From positions 1-21,064 of IMG/VR virus record IMGVR_UViG_3300007734_000455: a stretch of 21,064 bases of DNA, one strand, 5' to 3'. The notes below the pieces were generated by a model, which searched no databases, was not told the DNA's origin, and saw only the letters and a list, made by a program, of their open reading frames with translations. The position numbers and the translations under genes are program-made. Positions within the stretch are counted from its first letter, which is position 1; each line of letters opens with the position of its first letter. Of this stretch, positions 1-4,792 are shown piece by piece. This DNA is from a virus.

Positions 1-46
1 GTATTCTGCACGCGCTCAAAATAGGAAAAAAAGCACATATTTTTGT
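1..46. other. Non-coding terminal segment, end of gene map
   Basis: No gene is seen. After the last stop the minus strand contains a 7-base T run (ATGTGCTTTTTTTCC), which could mark the end of the transcript, but no clear stem precedes it. Together with the 57 non-coding bases at the other end it would make a short gap if the genome were circular. Confidence 0.35.
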
Positions 47-304
47 TTAATCCACCTTGCTAACCAGCACATGCAATGTGCCTGATCCACCGGCAGTAAC
101 AGCCCACAAATCTTCACCATCTACCAGCGACAACCGCAATACATCACCGTTATCCATTATGTAACCGTTTGTTGATGTAACACCGCTATTACCAATAAAC
201 ACTTCATGCTTAGCGTGTAGTAATACATCACGCGTTACATTATCAACGCTAATGATTGATTGCCTTGTACCTGTAACTGTTACCTGGCTAGTTATTATCG
301 CCAT
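47..304 (-). CDS. Small beta-rich structural-type protein
   Basis: An 85-residue protein: MAIITSQVTVTGTRQSIISV, then LLHAKHEVFIGNSGVTSTNG, then MDNGDVLRLSLVDGEDLWAV and TAGGSGTLHVLVSKVD. The TVTGT opening, vYIG-x-SGVTxxNG and final Ala-Gly-Gly strand match small phage proteins often annotated as head or tail accessory proteins. Fold probably all-beta. ATG 304 with GTGAGG about 10 bases upstream is chosen over ATG 349, which has an extra 15-residue head inside the glycosyltransferase. The role in the virion is inferred. Confidence 0.7.
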   Translation of the reverse strand: MAIITSQVTVTGTRQSIISVDNVTRDVLLHAKHEVFIGNSGVTSTNGYIMDNGDVLRLSLVDGEDLWAVTAGGSGTLHVLVSKVD

Positions 305-1022
305 TAATCTGTTCCTCACTCTGTAATCTCGCACGCCTGAACCGTGCAAAGTCTTGGTGTTGCTTCTTACCTATCCACATCTTGCGTTGATGTTCCATCT
401 GCACACCGGTGTGTGCATATAGTTTATACCCAAAACTCTTAGCCCTAATGCACCACAACAAATCTTCACCCACCCATTCATGATGCAATGGCATATCCTG
501 GTAAAAGCACCACTTATCACCCTGATGTGTTTGATCGGCTTCTTTTACAAACCGTTCAAATACTGATCTATGTACAAGTATTGCACCTGTACCAGCCGCA
601 TCCACTTCAATGATGCTATCTTCTTCATAATCATGTACAGCGTACAATCCATTATCACTGCCTAACTTAAAGATGCAAGGCACTGGCTCTAGGTATAGTT
701 CACCGACTTCCCAACCACCATGCACAACACCGGACACAATAGGCCGTTCATCTTTGTCAGCCGCACTTACTAACTTCTTAAAATGATCAACTGTAAATCT
801 CTGATCTGTATCTATCTGCAATAGCCAATCATCAGTAGTTTTATTTAAGAATGTAGCAACTACCTGATTACGCAATCTACTAATAACACCTGATCCTTGT
901 AGGCTAATAAACTGACCTAATTGTTTTTGTGATCTAGCGACATCTAAAATACTGGTCATAAAATCAGTTACTACATAACCAGGTGATGTAATACCTATGG
1001 TTATCTTTTCTGTATCCTTCAA
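288..1022 (-). CDS. Second glycosyltransferase, GT-A type
   Basis: A 244-residue protein. KITIGITSPG starts the nucleotide-binding fold; DDWLLQIDTDQRF carries the DxD metal site (Asp71, Asp73); IIEVDAAGTGAILVHRSVFE is the mid-domain sheet; WVGEDLLWCIRAKSFGYKLY (Glu186-Asp187) and MEHQRK (His211) complete the family pattern. Acceptor unknown. TTG 1022 is preferred (overlaps the previous TGA, GGTGG about 8 bases upstream); GTG 1034 is an alternative but has its purine-rich site directly adjacent. It is not adjacent to the other glycosyltransferase, about 5.7 kb away. Confidence 0.82.
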   Translation of the reverse strand: MKDTEKITIGITSPGYVVTDFMTSILDVARSQKQLGQFISLQGSGVISRLRNQVVATFLNKTTDDWLLQIDTDQRFTVDHFKKLVSAADKDERPIVSGVVHGGWEVGELYLEPVPCIFKLGSDNGLYAVHDYEEDSIIEVDAAGTGAILVHRSVFERFVKEADQTHQGDKWCFYQDMPLHHEWVGEDLLWCIRAKSFGYKLYAHTGVQMEHQRKMWIGKKQHQDFARFRRARLQSEEQINGDNN

Positions 1023-1177
1023 ATGGACATCCACCCTTCATATTGAGCATTTGGATTATCTCTATGCCATTGCTCTTTTAACCTGTTTTGATGCACCCAA
1101 TCTACTTCATGTGTGGGCAATCCACAGTAATGACACAATGATGTACCCAGGCTTTTATAGACATGCTTACAATCCAT
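1019..1177 (-). CDS. Zinc-ribbon microprotein (52 aa)
   Basis: A 52-residue protein that starts MDCKHVYKSLGTSLCHYCGL and goes on PTHEVDWVHQNRLKEQW to the end EGWMSI. Cys3, His5, Cys15 and Cys18 are placed for one zinc, with the THEVDW segment following. It shares TGATG with the lysozyme stop and its TGA overlaps the likely TTG start of the glycosyltransferase, so both borders are tight. Function unknown. It lies between a wall hydrolase and a glycosyltransferase. Confidence 0.75.
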   Translation of the reverse strand: MDCKHVYKSLGTSLCHYCGLPTHEVDWVHQNRLKEQWHRDNPNAQYEGWMSI

Positions 1178-1608
1178 CAATACCAGCCATGCTTTTTATG
1201 AAATGCAAGTGCCTGGCATGGATTGTTATGCCTATGCTTTATGTACTTTAATCCGGCATCTATCTGCCTGTAAGGATTTTTCTCTTTTAAGCCTAGAATC
1301 TGAGGAATCCCAAAAGCACTAGATTTTTTATTTTTAGCCTTATGATCCCAACGGCTCTCTCTAAACCACAATTCATCAACGCAATAAAATTGTGTAAAAG
1401 AATAATCAAGTTGATGGAATGTATATTGCTTTAGATTAGATTTGTAAATTATTTCGGAATTCGCTCTTGTAATGGGCAAAAATGTCATTAAACATAGAGT
1501 TATCCCAAATAGCCAGCACCTTGCAAGCCATCCCCTTCGGGGCTTGCATTTTTGGCCTTTACGCCAAATGCTAAGGCGTGAGCCTAGCACATATAAGCAA
1601 GTTGTCAT
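1177..1608 (-). CDS. Exported lysozyme-like transglycosylase
   Basis: A 143-residue protein with two parts. Residues 1-50 form an N-terminal export signal: a long basic head (RKGQKCKPRRGW), a hydrophobic core CWLFGITLCLMTFLP and a possible cleavage area TRANS. Residues 70-143 are the actinobacterial transglycosylase-like domain: DELWFRESRWD with catalytic-type Glu84, SSAFGIPQILG, QIDAGLKYIKHRHNNPCQAL and HKKHGWY at the end; Cys76 and Cys131 may form a disulfide. It would cut glycan strands from outside, independent of the holin. AGGAG 8 bases from the ATG at 1608. A CRP-like dyad lies just upstream. Confidence 0.85.
   Translation of the reverse strand: MTTCLYVLGSRLSIWRKGQKCKPRRGWLARCWLFGITLCLMTFLPITRANSEIIYKSNLKQYTFHQLDYSFTQFYCVDELWFRESRWDHKAKNKKSSAFGIPQILGLKEKNPYRQIDAGLKYIKHRHNNPCQALAFHKKHGWY
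1523..1547. repeat. Hairpin inside lysozyme signal region
   Basis: GCAAGCC (1523-1529) and GGCTTGC (1541-1547) form a perfect 7-bp inverted repeat around an 11-base loop. ATTTTTGG follows on the plus strand, so it could stop plus-strand transcription; on the minus strand it lies in the coding part of the basic signal head. A chance or minor regulatory structure. Confidence 0.3.
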
Positions 1609-1642
1609 TGCGTAACTCCTAAAATCATCTCAATATGTGAGA

Positions 1643-1658
1643 TGTGATCTAGTTCACA
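1643..1658. promoter_or_regulatory. Perfect CRP-type dyad TGTGA-N6-TCACA
   Basis: TGTGATCTAGTTCACA has both half sites of the CRP/FNR-family consensus intact and sits in the only 50-base gap between the small zinc-ribbon gene and the lysozyme-like gene, 35 bases before the latter's ATG. All 10 specified bases match; about 0.02 such sites are expected in a random 21-kb sequence of equal base use. It could bind a host CRP-family regulator. Confidence 0.55.
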
Positions 1659-1763
1659 CTAATTTAATTTCTTTTGACTTCTCATTAATATGTAACAGAT
1701 GTAACAAGATTGATCGCTAATAATCCAGTTACCACATTTATTGCATCTGATTGGTTCGCTCAT
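1659..1763 (-). CDS. Zinc-ribbon microprotein (34 aa)
   Basis: A 34-residue protein MSEPIRCNKCGNWIISDQSC followed by YICYILMRSQKKLN. Two C-x2-C pairs nine residues apart (Cys7, Cys10, Cys20, Cys23) form a minimal zinc ribbon with a basic tail. It starts inside the end of the nuclease gene (26-base overlap), with purine-rich GAGAGAG close upstream. Its TAG ends one base before the perfect CRP-like dyad. Very small size lowers trust, but the cysteine pattern and placing support it. Confidence 0.6.
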   Translation of the reverse strand: MSEPIRCNKCGNWIISDQSCYICYILMRSQKKLN

Positions 1764-2244
1764 GCGCTCTCTCTAACAGGATGTCCACTAATTCAATGAA
1801 TGGTCTGCAATGTCGCTTCCGCACCATATAGAAGCGTTGGGTTATATCTCTCTGTGCATCATAATATTCCTGGATACCCCAATCATACTTTGTTGCAACT
1901 GGGATCACAAAGATATTTAGGGTTTTTTGGCTAATAATTACATAGGCAAAAGGCTTGATAATCTTGCTATCAAAGCCATAAACCGTGTCCACAATCAAAG
2001 GATTATGCGGAAAATCATCTATATCGGTAAATGATCTACTGCTACTTTTAACTTCCAGGATCAGGTCATCAACCACAATATCCTTCTCATTGAAGGTTTT
2101 ATCTTTGATTTCATCATGGGTTGTAGCAATAGTAAATTCAGGTACATCTATCTTTGGAATCCCAAATGTGGCCAGTAGGTCAGCCACATATAGGTTATAT
2201 CCATGACCTTCACGCATAGCCTTGTGATAGTCAAATTTACTCAT
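1738..2244 (-). CDS. PD-(D/E)XK-type nuclease (probable)
   Basis: A 168-residue protein with a nuclease-type core: HGYNLYVADLLATFGIP near the start (helix before the active site), DIVVDDLILEVKSSS (about 55-69) with Asp, Glu64 and Lys66 in the D-x(n)-E-x-K order, then the strand FAYVIISQKTLNIFVIP. This is the usual layout for recombination exonucleases and restriction-like enzymes. Together with the annealing protein it could form a Red-like or RecE/T-like pair. ATG 2244 is chosen (overlap with previous stop) over ATG 2307. It ends 26 bases inside the next small gene. Confidence 0.7.
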   Translation of the reverse strand: MSKFDYHKAMREGHGYNLYVADLLATFGIPKIDVPEFTIATTHDEIKDKTFNEKDIVVDDLILEVKSSSRSFTDIDDFPHNPLIVDTVYGFDSKIIKPFAYVIISQKTLNIFVIPVATKYDWGIQEYYDAQRDITQRFYMVRKRHCRPFIELVDILLERAHERTNQMQ

Positions 2245-2431
2245 GAACCCGGTACTCAATGTGGTTGATGCATCCACATCCGGCGCATCTGCGGATACCA
2301 TTAACATTGATCATGCGTGGGTCATTGCAAAACTCACAACACTCACTAAATGGCACAATATCCACTTCAACGCCCCGGTCAGTAAATCTAGCCCTAACGC
2401 CGGTAGGATCAATCATCTCCATATCACCCAT
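2237..2431 (-). CDS. Zinc-ribbon protein (64 aa)
   Basis: A 64-residue protein with CCEFCNDPRMINVNGIRRC then AGCGC: a C-x2-C pair followed by a second C-x2-C pair, a zinc ribbon in the middle to end of the chain, preceded by a short beta region ARFTDRGVEVDIVPF. ATG 2431 is chosen (AGGTG, 7 bases spacing) over a GTG at 2440; it overlaps the previous stop. The end overlaps the nuclease start by 8 bases. Role unknown; linkage with annealing protein and nuclease suggests DNA work. Confidence 0.75.
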   Translation of the reverse strand: MGDMEMIDPTGVRARFTDRGVEVDIVPFSECCEFCNDPRMINVNGIRRCAGCGCINHIEYRVHE

Positions 2432-3167
2432 TGTTAGCACCTGGGTAATACCACTTACCTGTTTCCTTACTCATAGTTGCCCATCTAGGCTCACAACCCT
2501 TTGGGCAGGTGTAACCGTAGTAGGGTGTGCCACGACCCTTTGAGATTCCGGTTTTGAGTTGCATCTCACCGTGTTGGCAATGTTGTACGGCAGGTGTATC
2601 GGTGGCTAATGCATCCACTACCTGATCTAAACTCATTGGTGTTGGATTAAGATCAACTTCTTTTTTGTCCTCAATAAATTGATGGCGCATAATTCTTTCC
2701 ATCAATGCAGACTTACTACCAGGGCTTCCATAGATTTGTTTTACCGCCGGCTTTGGTTCAGCCGGTCTTGATAGTAAATCAGAATCTAATGATGGTGTAG
2801 GTGTAACTGCCCATGCTTCTTGCCTAGTTTTAGCCGCCATCACTTCTTGCTTAGATGCAACCCGCTTTGTAGCGGTTTTCATAGCCGCGACAATGGCTCG
2901 CCCCCAGGCACTTGTTTCACAAATCATAAGTTCACTACCGGCGGTCATGCCTTTACCTGGGATTTGTTCCCAGGCAACGGCTATCCCAGGGCGAACATCA
3001 TGAGGATCACGGTAGCAGGCGGCGGTATAAACCACATAGGTTTTACCTTCTACCTGCACAATCTCATAAGGCTTATTTGGATCATAAGGTTGCAATGATG
3101 CTTCAGGATAGGCTTCTTTTAATTGCGCTATGCGCTCAGCCACATCAACATAATCATTCATGTTCAT
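2424..3167 (-). CDS. Probable single-strand DNA annealing / recombination protein
   Basis: A 247-residue protein. The N-terminal 100 residues read ERIAQLKEAYPEASLQPYD, VVYTAACYRDPHD and then SELMICETSAWGRAIVAA; the ET-S-A-x-GRA signature near residue 84 occurs in phage ERF/Rad52-like annealing proteins. A linker rich in Pro and Ser follows, then a C-terminal zinc ribbon with Cys197, His199, Cys221 and Cys225. It would bind phage single strands and pair them in recombination or replication. A predicted nuclease lies two genes on. AAGGA upstream of the ATG. Family by motif only, moderate trust. Confidence 0.6.
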   Translation of the reverse strand: MNMNDYVDVAERIAQLKEAYPEASLQPYDPNKPYEIVQVEGKTYVVYTAACYRDPHDVRPGIAVAWEQIPGKGMTAGSELMICETSAWGRAIVAAMKTATKRVASKQEVMAAKTRQEAWAVTPTPSLDSDLLSRPAEPKPAVKQIYGSPGSKSALMERIMRHQFIEDKKEVDLNPTPMSLDQVVDALATDTPAVQHCQHGEMQLKTGISKGRGTPYYGYTCPKGCEPRWATMSKETGKWYYPGANNG

Positions 3168-3445
3168 TATCTGTTTTCCTTATCCCAAAGACTTACAACC
3201 TTTTCCATCAAATATTCATTATCGGCTTCAAGCATCTTTTGGCGCATTGATGGGTGGCTTCTAACTGTAAATTTCTCTACCTTTACATTAGTTTGCTTTG
3301 TATCGGTAGTACCGCGCTTGTAGCCGTTTTTAAATCCTTTGTCATAACCGTTTTCAACGGCAACAATCCATGTAGCAACTATTAATAGTGCTACCAGCGT
3401 AAATAGGCTGATTACCATCAACCAACCAAATATTTCATAGTTCAT
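3167..3445 (-). CDS. Single-pass membrane protein with GY-rich repeat
   Basis: A 92-residue protein with one membrane helix (WLMVISLFTLVALLIVATWI, about 8-27), then NGYDKGFKNGYKRG, a four-residue Gly-aromatic/basic repeat, and a hydrophilic helix ending LMEKVVSLWDKENR. Probably N-terminus out and C-terminal part in the cytoplasm, by the positive-inside rule. I do not recognise a family. GGTG lies close to its ATG; it is followed by TAATG to the annealing protein gene. Confidence 0.65.
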   Translation of the reverse strand: MNYEIFGWLMVISLFTLVALLIVATWIVAVENGYDKGFKNGYKRGTTDTKQTNVKVEKFTVRSHPSMRQKMLEADNEYLMEKVVSLWDKENR

Positions 3446-3632
3446 ATTTCACCACTTCCTTGAACTTATCTAACCAATATGCTTCAACCATTTTGGCTGA
3501 TAGCCTTCCTCTGATCTGCCTTGCACCAATTGATTTTTTGGCGTGTTGGCGTATCAAAGAAGCCTTTACAAAATGCTTACGCTTTTCATCAACATAAGCA
3601 CCGCTTTGTTTATCGTATTTAACTAATTCCAA
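3435..3632 (-). CDS. Small basic protein, unknown
   Basis: A 65-residue protein, strongly basic: MELVKYDKQSGAYVDEKRKH, KASLIRQHAKKSIGARQIRG and RLSAKMVEAYWLDKFKEVV. Helical and perhaps DNA-binding from charge alone; I do not recognise it. The start is a TTG at 3632 with AGGTG five to six bases upstream, inside the end of the primase gene. The end overlaps the next gene by 11 bases, so it is coupled on both sides. Confidence 0.6.
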   Translation of the reverse strand: MELVKYDKQSGAYVDEKRKHFVKASLIRQHAKKSIGARQIRGRLSAKMVEAYWLDKFKEVVKYEL

Positions 3633-4111
3633 GTCATCACCTGTTCTAATTCAATCGGTAATTCAACTGGATCAATATTATTTATTACCTGATACTTCGT
3701 ACCATTTGGATGTATTGATGGATGCGCCACTACATAACCTTTATGTTTAATATCTATACCTGATATCACCTTGCCTTTAAATTGCTTTGTTTTATCGGCA
3801 AGATAATAAAAGTGATAGCCATCATCTGTTTTAACTGTAAAAGTATCTGACAAAACACACAAGCGGCGATACTGTTCCCATAATGTTCTAGATGCAATGT
3901 TGCGCTTATCAAAATCCAATACAACTAAATTAGATTGAGCGAGGGCTAATCCAATATTTAAATTATTATTACCCTTGAACCATTTATTAATGGTTGCTAA
4001 ATCATCAGTTGCATCAAGATAACCGTGCCGTAAAAACTTGCACGGCTCTTTAGATTGTGGCTTTAAAGGTAGAACAAACCAACCCTTTTCAACATAGGCT
4101 ACGGCGTTCAT
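3623..4111 (-). CDS. Stand-alone Prim-Pol (AEP primase) domain
   Basis: A 162-residue bifunctional primase/polymerase N-terminal domain of the archaeo-eukaryotic primase superfamily. Motifs: GWFVLPLKP (10-18), LALAQSNLVVLDFDKRN with the metal-binding Asp66-x-Asp68, the DGYHFYY segment with His100, and SGIDIKHKGYVVAHPSIHPN with Asp120. All expected parts are there, but nothing follows: no helicase or zinc domain is fused. It would prime or extend DNA at the phage origin using host machinery. ATG 4111 (ATGA overlap, GGGTG upstream) is chosen over ATG 4123. It is the only replication enzyme seen in the window. Confidence 0.85.
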   Translation of the reverse strand: MNAVAYVEKGWFVLPLKPQSKEPCKFLRHGYLDATDDLATINKWFKGNNNLNIGLALAQSNLVVLDFDKRNIASRTLWEQYRRLCVLSDTFTVKTDDGYHFYYLADKTKQFKGKVISGIDIKHKGYVVAHPSIHPNGTKYQVINNIDPVELPIELEQVMTWN

Positions 4112-4123
4112 GCGTTCACCCAT
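4106..4123 (-). repeat. Repeated gene-junction sequence, copy 2
   Basis: ATGGGTGAACGCATGAAC spans the stop of the 89-aa gene and the start of the primase gene. Copy 1 at 4545-4562 is ATGGATGAACGCATGAAA: 16 of 18 bases agree. In each, one gene ends W-(V/M)-N-A-TGA and the next starts at the overlapping ATGA. Confidence 0.7.
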
Positions 4124-4377
4124 GAGCCGGCATAGTTAGTTGTAAAGCAATATTGAGCCATAGCATTGTCATAAGAAATGCTGTAATCCCAACGGTTTTG
4201 TCTTAGATATTCGGTAGCCAATACAACTGATGCATAGTTTTCTACCCAATAAATAAATTGATGTGACCAACAAATTGAATCTTCAAATCGGTCTTTTTGT
4301 TGTAACCAATCTGTATTGCCAACCCATTCCATTTGTGCTTCTGTTAAACCTTCAAATTGATTCTTGGTAAGTTTCAT
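4108..4377 (-). CDS. Hypothetical protein, 89 aa
   Basis: A protein I do not recognise. It is rich in Trp, Tyr and Asn/Gln: FEGLTEAQMEWVGNTDWLQQ, SICWSHQFIYWVENYASVV and MAQYCFTTNYAGSWVNA. No membrane segment or known motif. It looks mixed helical and soluble. Start shares TAATG with the previous gene. The end, WVNA followed by TGA, lies in an 18-base junction sequence almost identical to the one at 4545-4562 and couples it to the primase gene. Confidence 0.7.
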   Translation of the reverse strand: MKLTKNQFEGLTEAQMEWVGNTDWLQQKDRFEDSICWSHQFIYWVENYASVVLATEYLRQNRWDYSISYDNAMAQYCFTTNYAGSWVNA

Positions 4378-4550
4378 TATTTTGATTCCATTTTGTGTTT
4401 TACAAATTCTCTTTTAATGAAATCTCTGTGACCGCGTATATCTCCACGGCGTTTAACTCTTGTTAAATATTGGTTAAACTGACCACAAGAACATGTACCT
4501 GAATCCCAGTAACCCCCACGGCCACCTTTGATTGTTAATGTATGTTTCAT
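4377..4550 (-). CDS. Small protein with CSCG motif, unknown
   Basis: A 57-residue basic protein: MKHTLTIKGGRGGYWDSGTC, then CSCGQFNQYLTRVKRR and GHRDFIKREFVKHK. A C-x-C pair and two later His residues could bind a metal; such W..GtCsCG..H layouts recur among small actinophage proteins of unknown function. ATG 4550 is chosen over an in-frame ATG at 4562 because it makes an ATGA overlap with the previous stop, with GGATG five bases upstream. It ends in TAATG with the next gene. Confidence 0.7.
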   Translation of the reverse strand: MKHTLTIKGGRGGYWDSGTCSCGQFNQYLTRVKRRGDIRGHRDFIKREFVKHKMESK

Positions 4551-4562
4551 GCGTTCATCCAT
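4545..4562 (-). repeat. Repeated gene-junction sequence, copy 1
   Basis: ATGGATGAACGCATGAAA spans the stop of the 47-aa zinc-ribbon gene and the start of the 57-aa gene. It provides both a purine-rich G(G/A)TG site and the ATGA coupling signal for the downstream gene. See the matching copy at 4106-4123. Confidence 0.7.
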
Positions 4563-4690
4563 GCATTTGATTTTTCATGTACTTGTACAATTGCTTGCAT
4601 ACATGGCTTACAAACTACTTTTTTGGTTTTATGAGCAAAAGTTGTAAAACCATAAACAAAATAACTTTCATTACATATTGCACATTTCAT
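4547..4690 (-). CDS. Zinc-ribbon microprotein (47 aa)
   Basis: A 47-residue protein starting MKCAICNESYFVYGFTTFAH with a second pair VCKPCMQ, i.e. C-x2-C and C-x2-C (Cys3, Cys6, Cys27, Cys30) spaced to bind one zinc. It ends AWMNA. A strong ribosome binding site GGAAGGGG lies about 6 bases before the ATG, and the stop overlaps the next start as ATGA. It is the first gene after the 4691-4787 control region. The zinc ribbon is seen; the role (nucleic-acid or protein contact) is unknown. Confidence 0.8.
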   Translation of the reverse strand: MKCAICNESYFVYGFTTFAHKTKKVVCKPCMQAIVQVHEKSNAWMNA

Positions 4691-4708
4691 AATTAACCCC
4701 TTCCGGTC

Positions 4709-4758
4709 AATTGCGTTTGTAAATGCAATTAAACACTACCCCACCGACAAATGCAATT
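4709..4758. repeat. Repeat cluster AAAYGCAATT in control region
   Basis: AAATGCAATT occurs as direct copies at 4721-4730 and 4749-4758, and a third copy, AAACGCAATT, is inverted at 4709-4718. The inner copy and the inverted copy form a near-palindrome with two bases between arms, right at the predicted transcription start. Operator or replication-origin iterons are both possible. Confidence 0.45.
4728..4756 (-). promoter_or_regulatory. Candidate promoter of the small-gene operon
   Basis: On the minus strand TTGCAT (4756-4751) and TTTAAT (4733-4728) are separated by exactly 17 bases, giving 3 of 6 and 5 of 6 matches to sigma-70-type hexamers. Predicted start near 4721, about 31 bases before the first ATG of the run (4690). 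It lies in one of the few real gaps in the genome. Confidence 0.45.
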
Positions 4759-4776
4759 GCCAGACATGGCGTGTTG

Positions 4777-4792
4777 TGTGATCTACCTCACC
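4777..4792. promoter_or_regulatory. CRP-like dyad (one mismatch)
   Basis: TGTGATCTACCTCACC matches TGTGA-N6-TCACA at 9 of the 10 specified bases. It overlaps the stop codon of the metallophosphoesterase and lies upstream of the proposed promoter for the small-gene operon, centred about 63 bases before the predicted transcription start. One mismatch could occur by chance in 21 kb; location is the main support. Confidence 0.4.

Noticed and set aside
407-420. Palindrome CACACCGGTGTG
   Set aside because: Perfect 12 bases but within coding sequence of the glycosyltransferase, with no second copy or promoter near it.
929-944. TGTGATCTAGCGACAT, resembling a CRP site
   Set aside because: Only the left half matches; it lies inside glycosyltransferase coding sequence.
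997-1251. 84-codon open frame on the plus strand
   Set aside because: It crosses the glycosyltransferase, zinc-ribbon and lysozyme genes on the other strand, all of which have clear motifs.
2243-2543. Plus-strand open frames across the zinc-ribbon gene and the annealing-protein end
   Set aside because: The minus strand has cysteine-rich, coupled genes here; the plus-strand frames have no motif and overlap each other.
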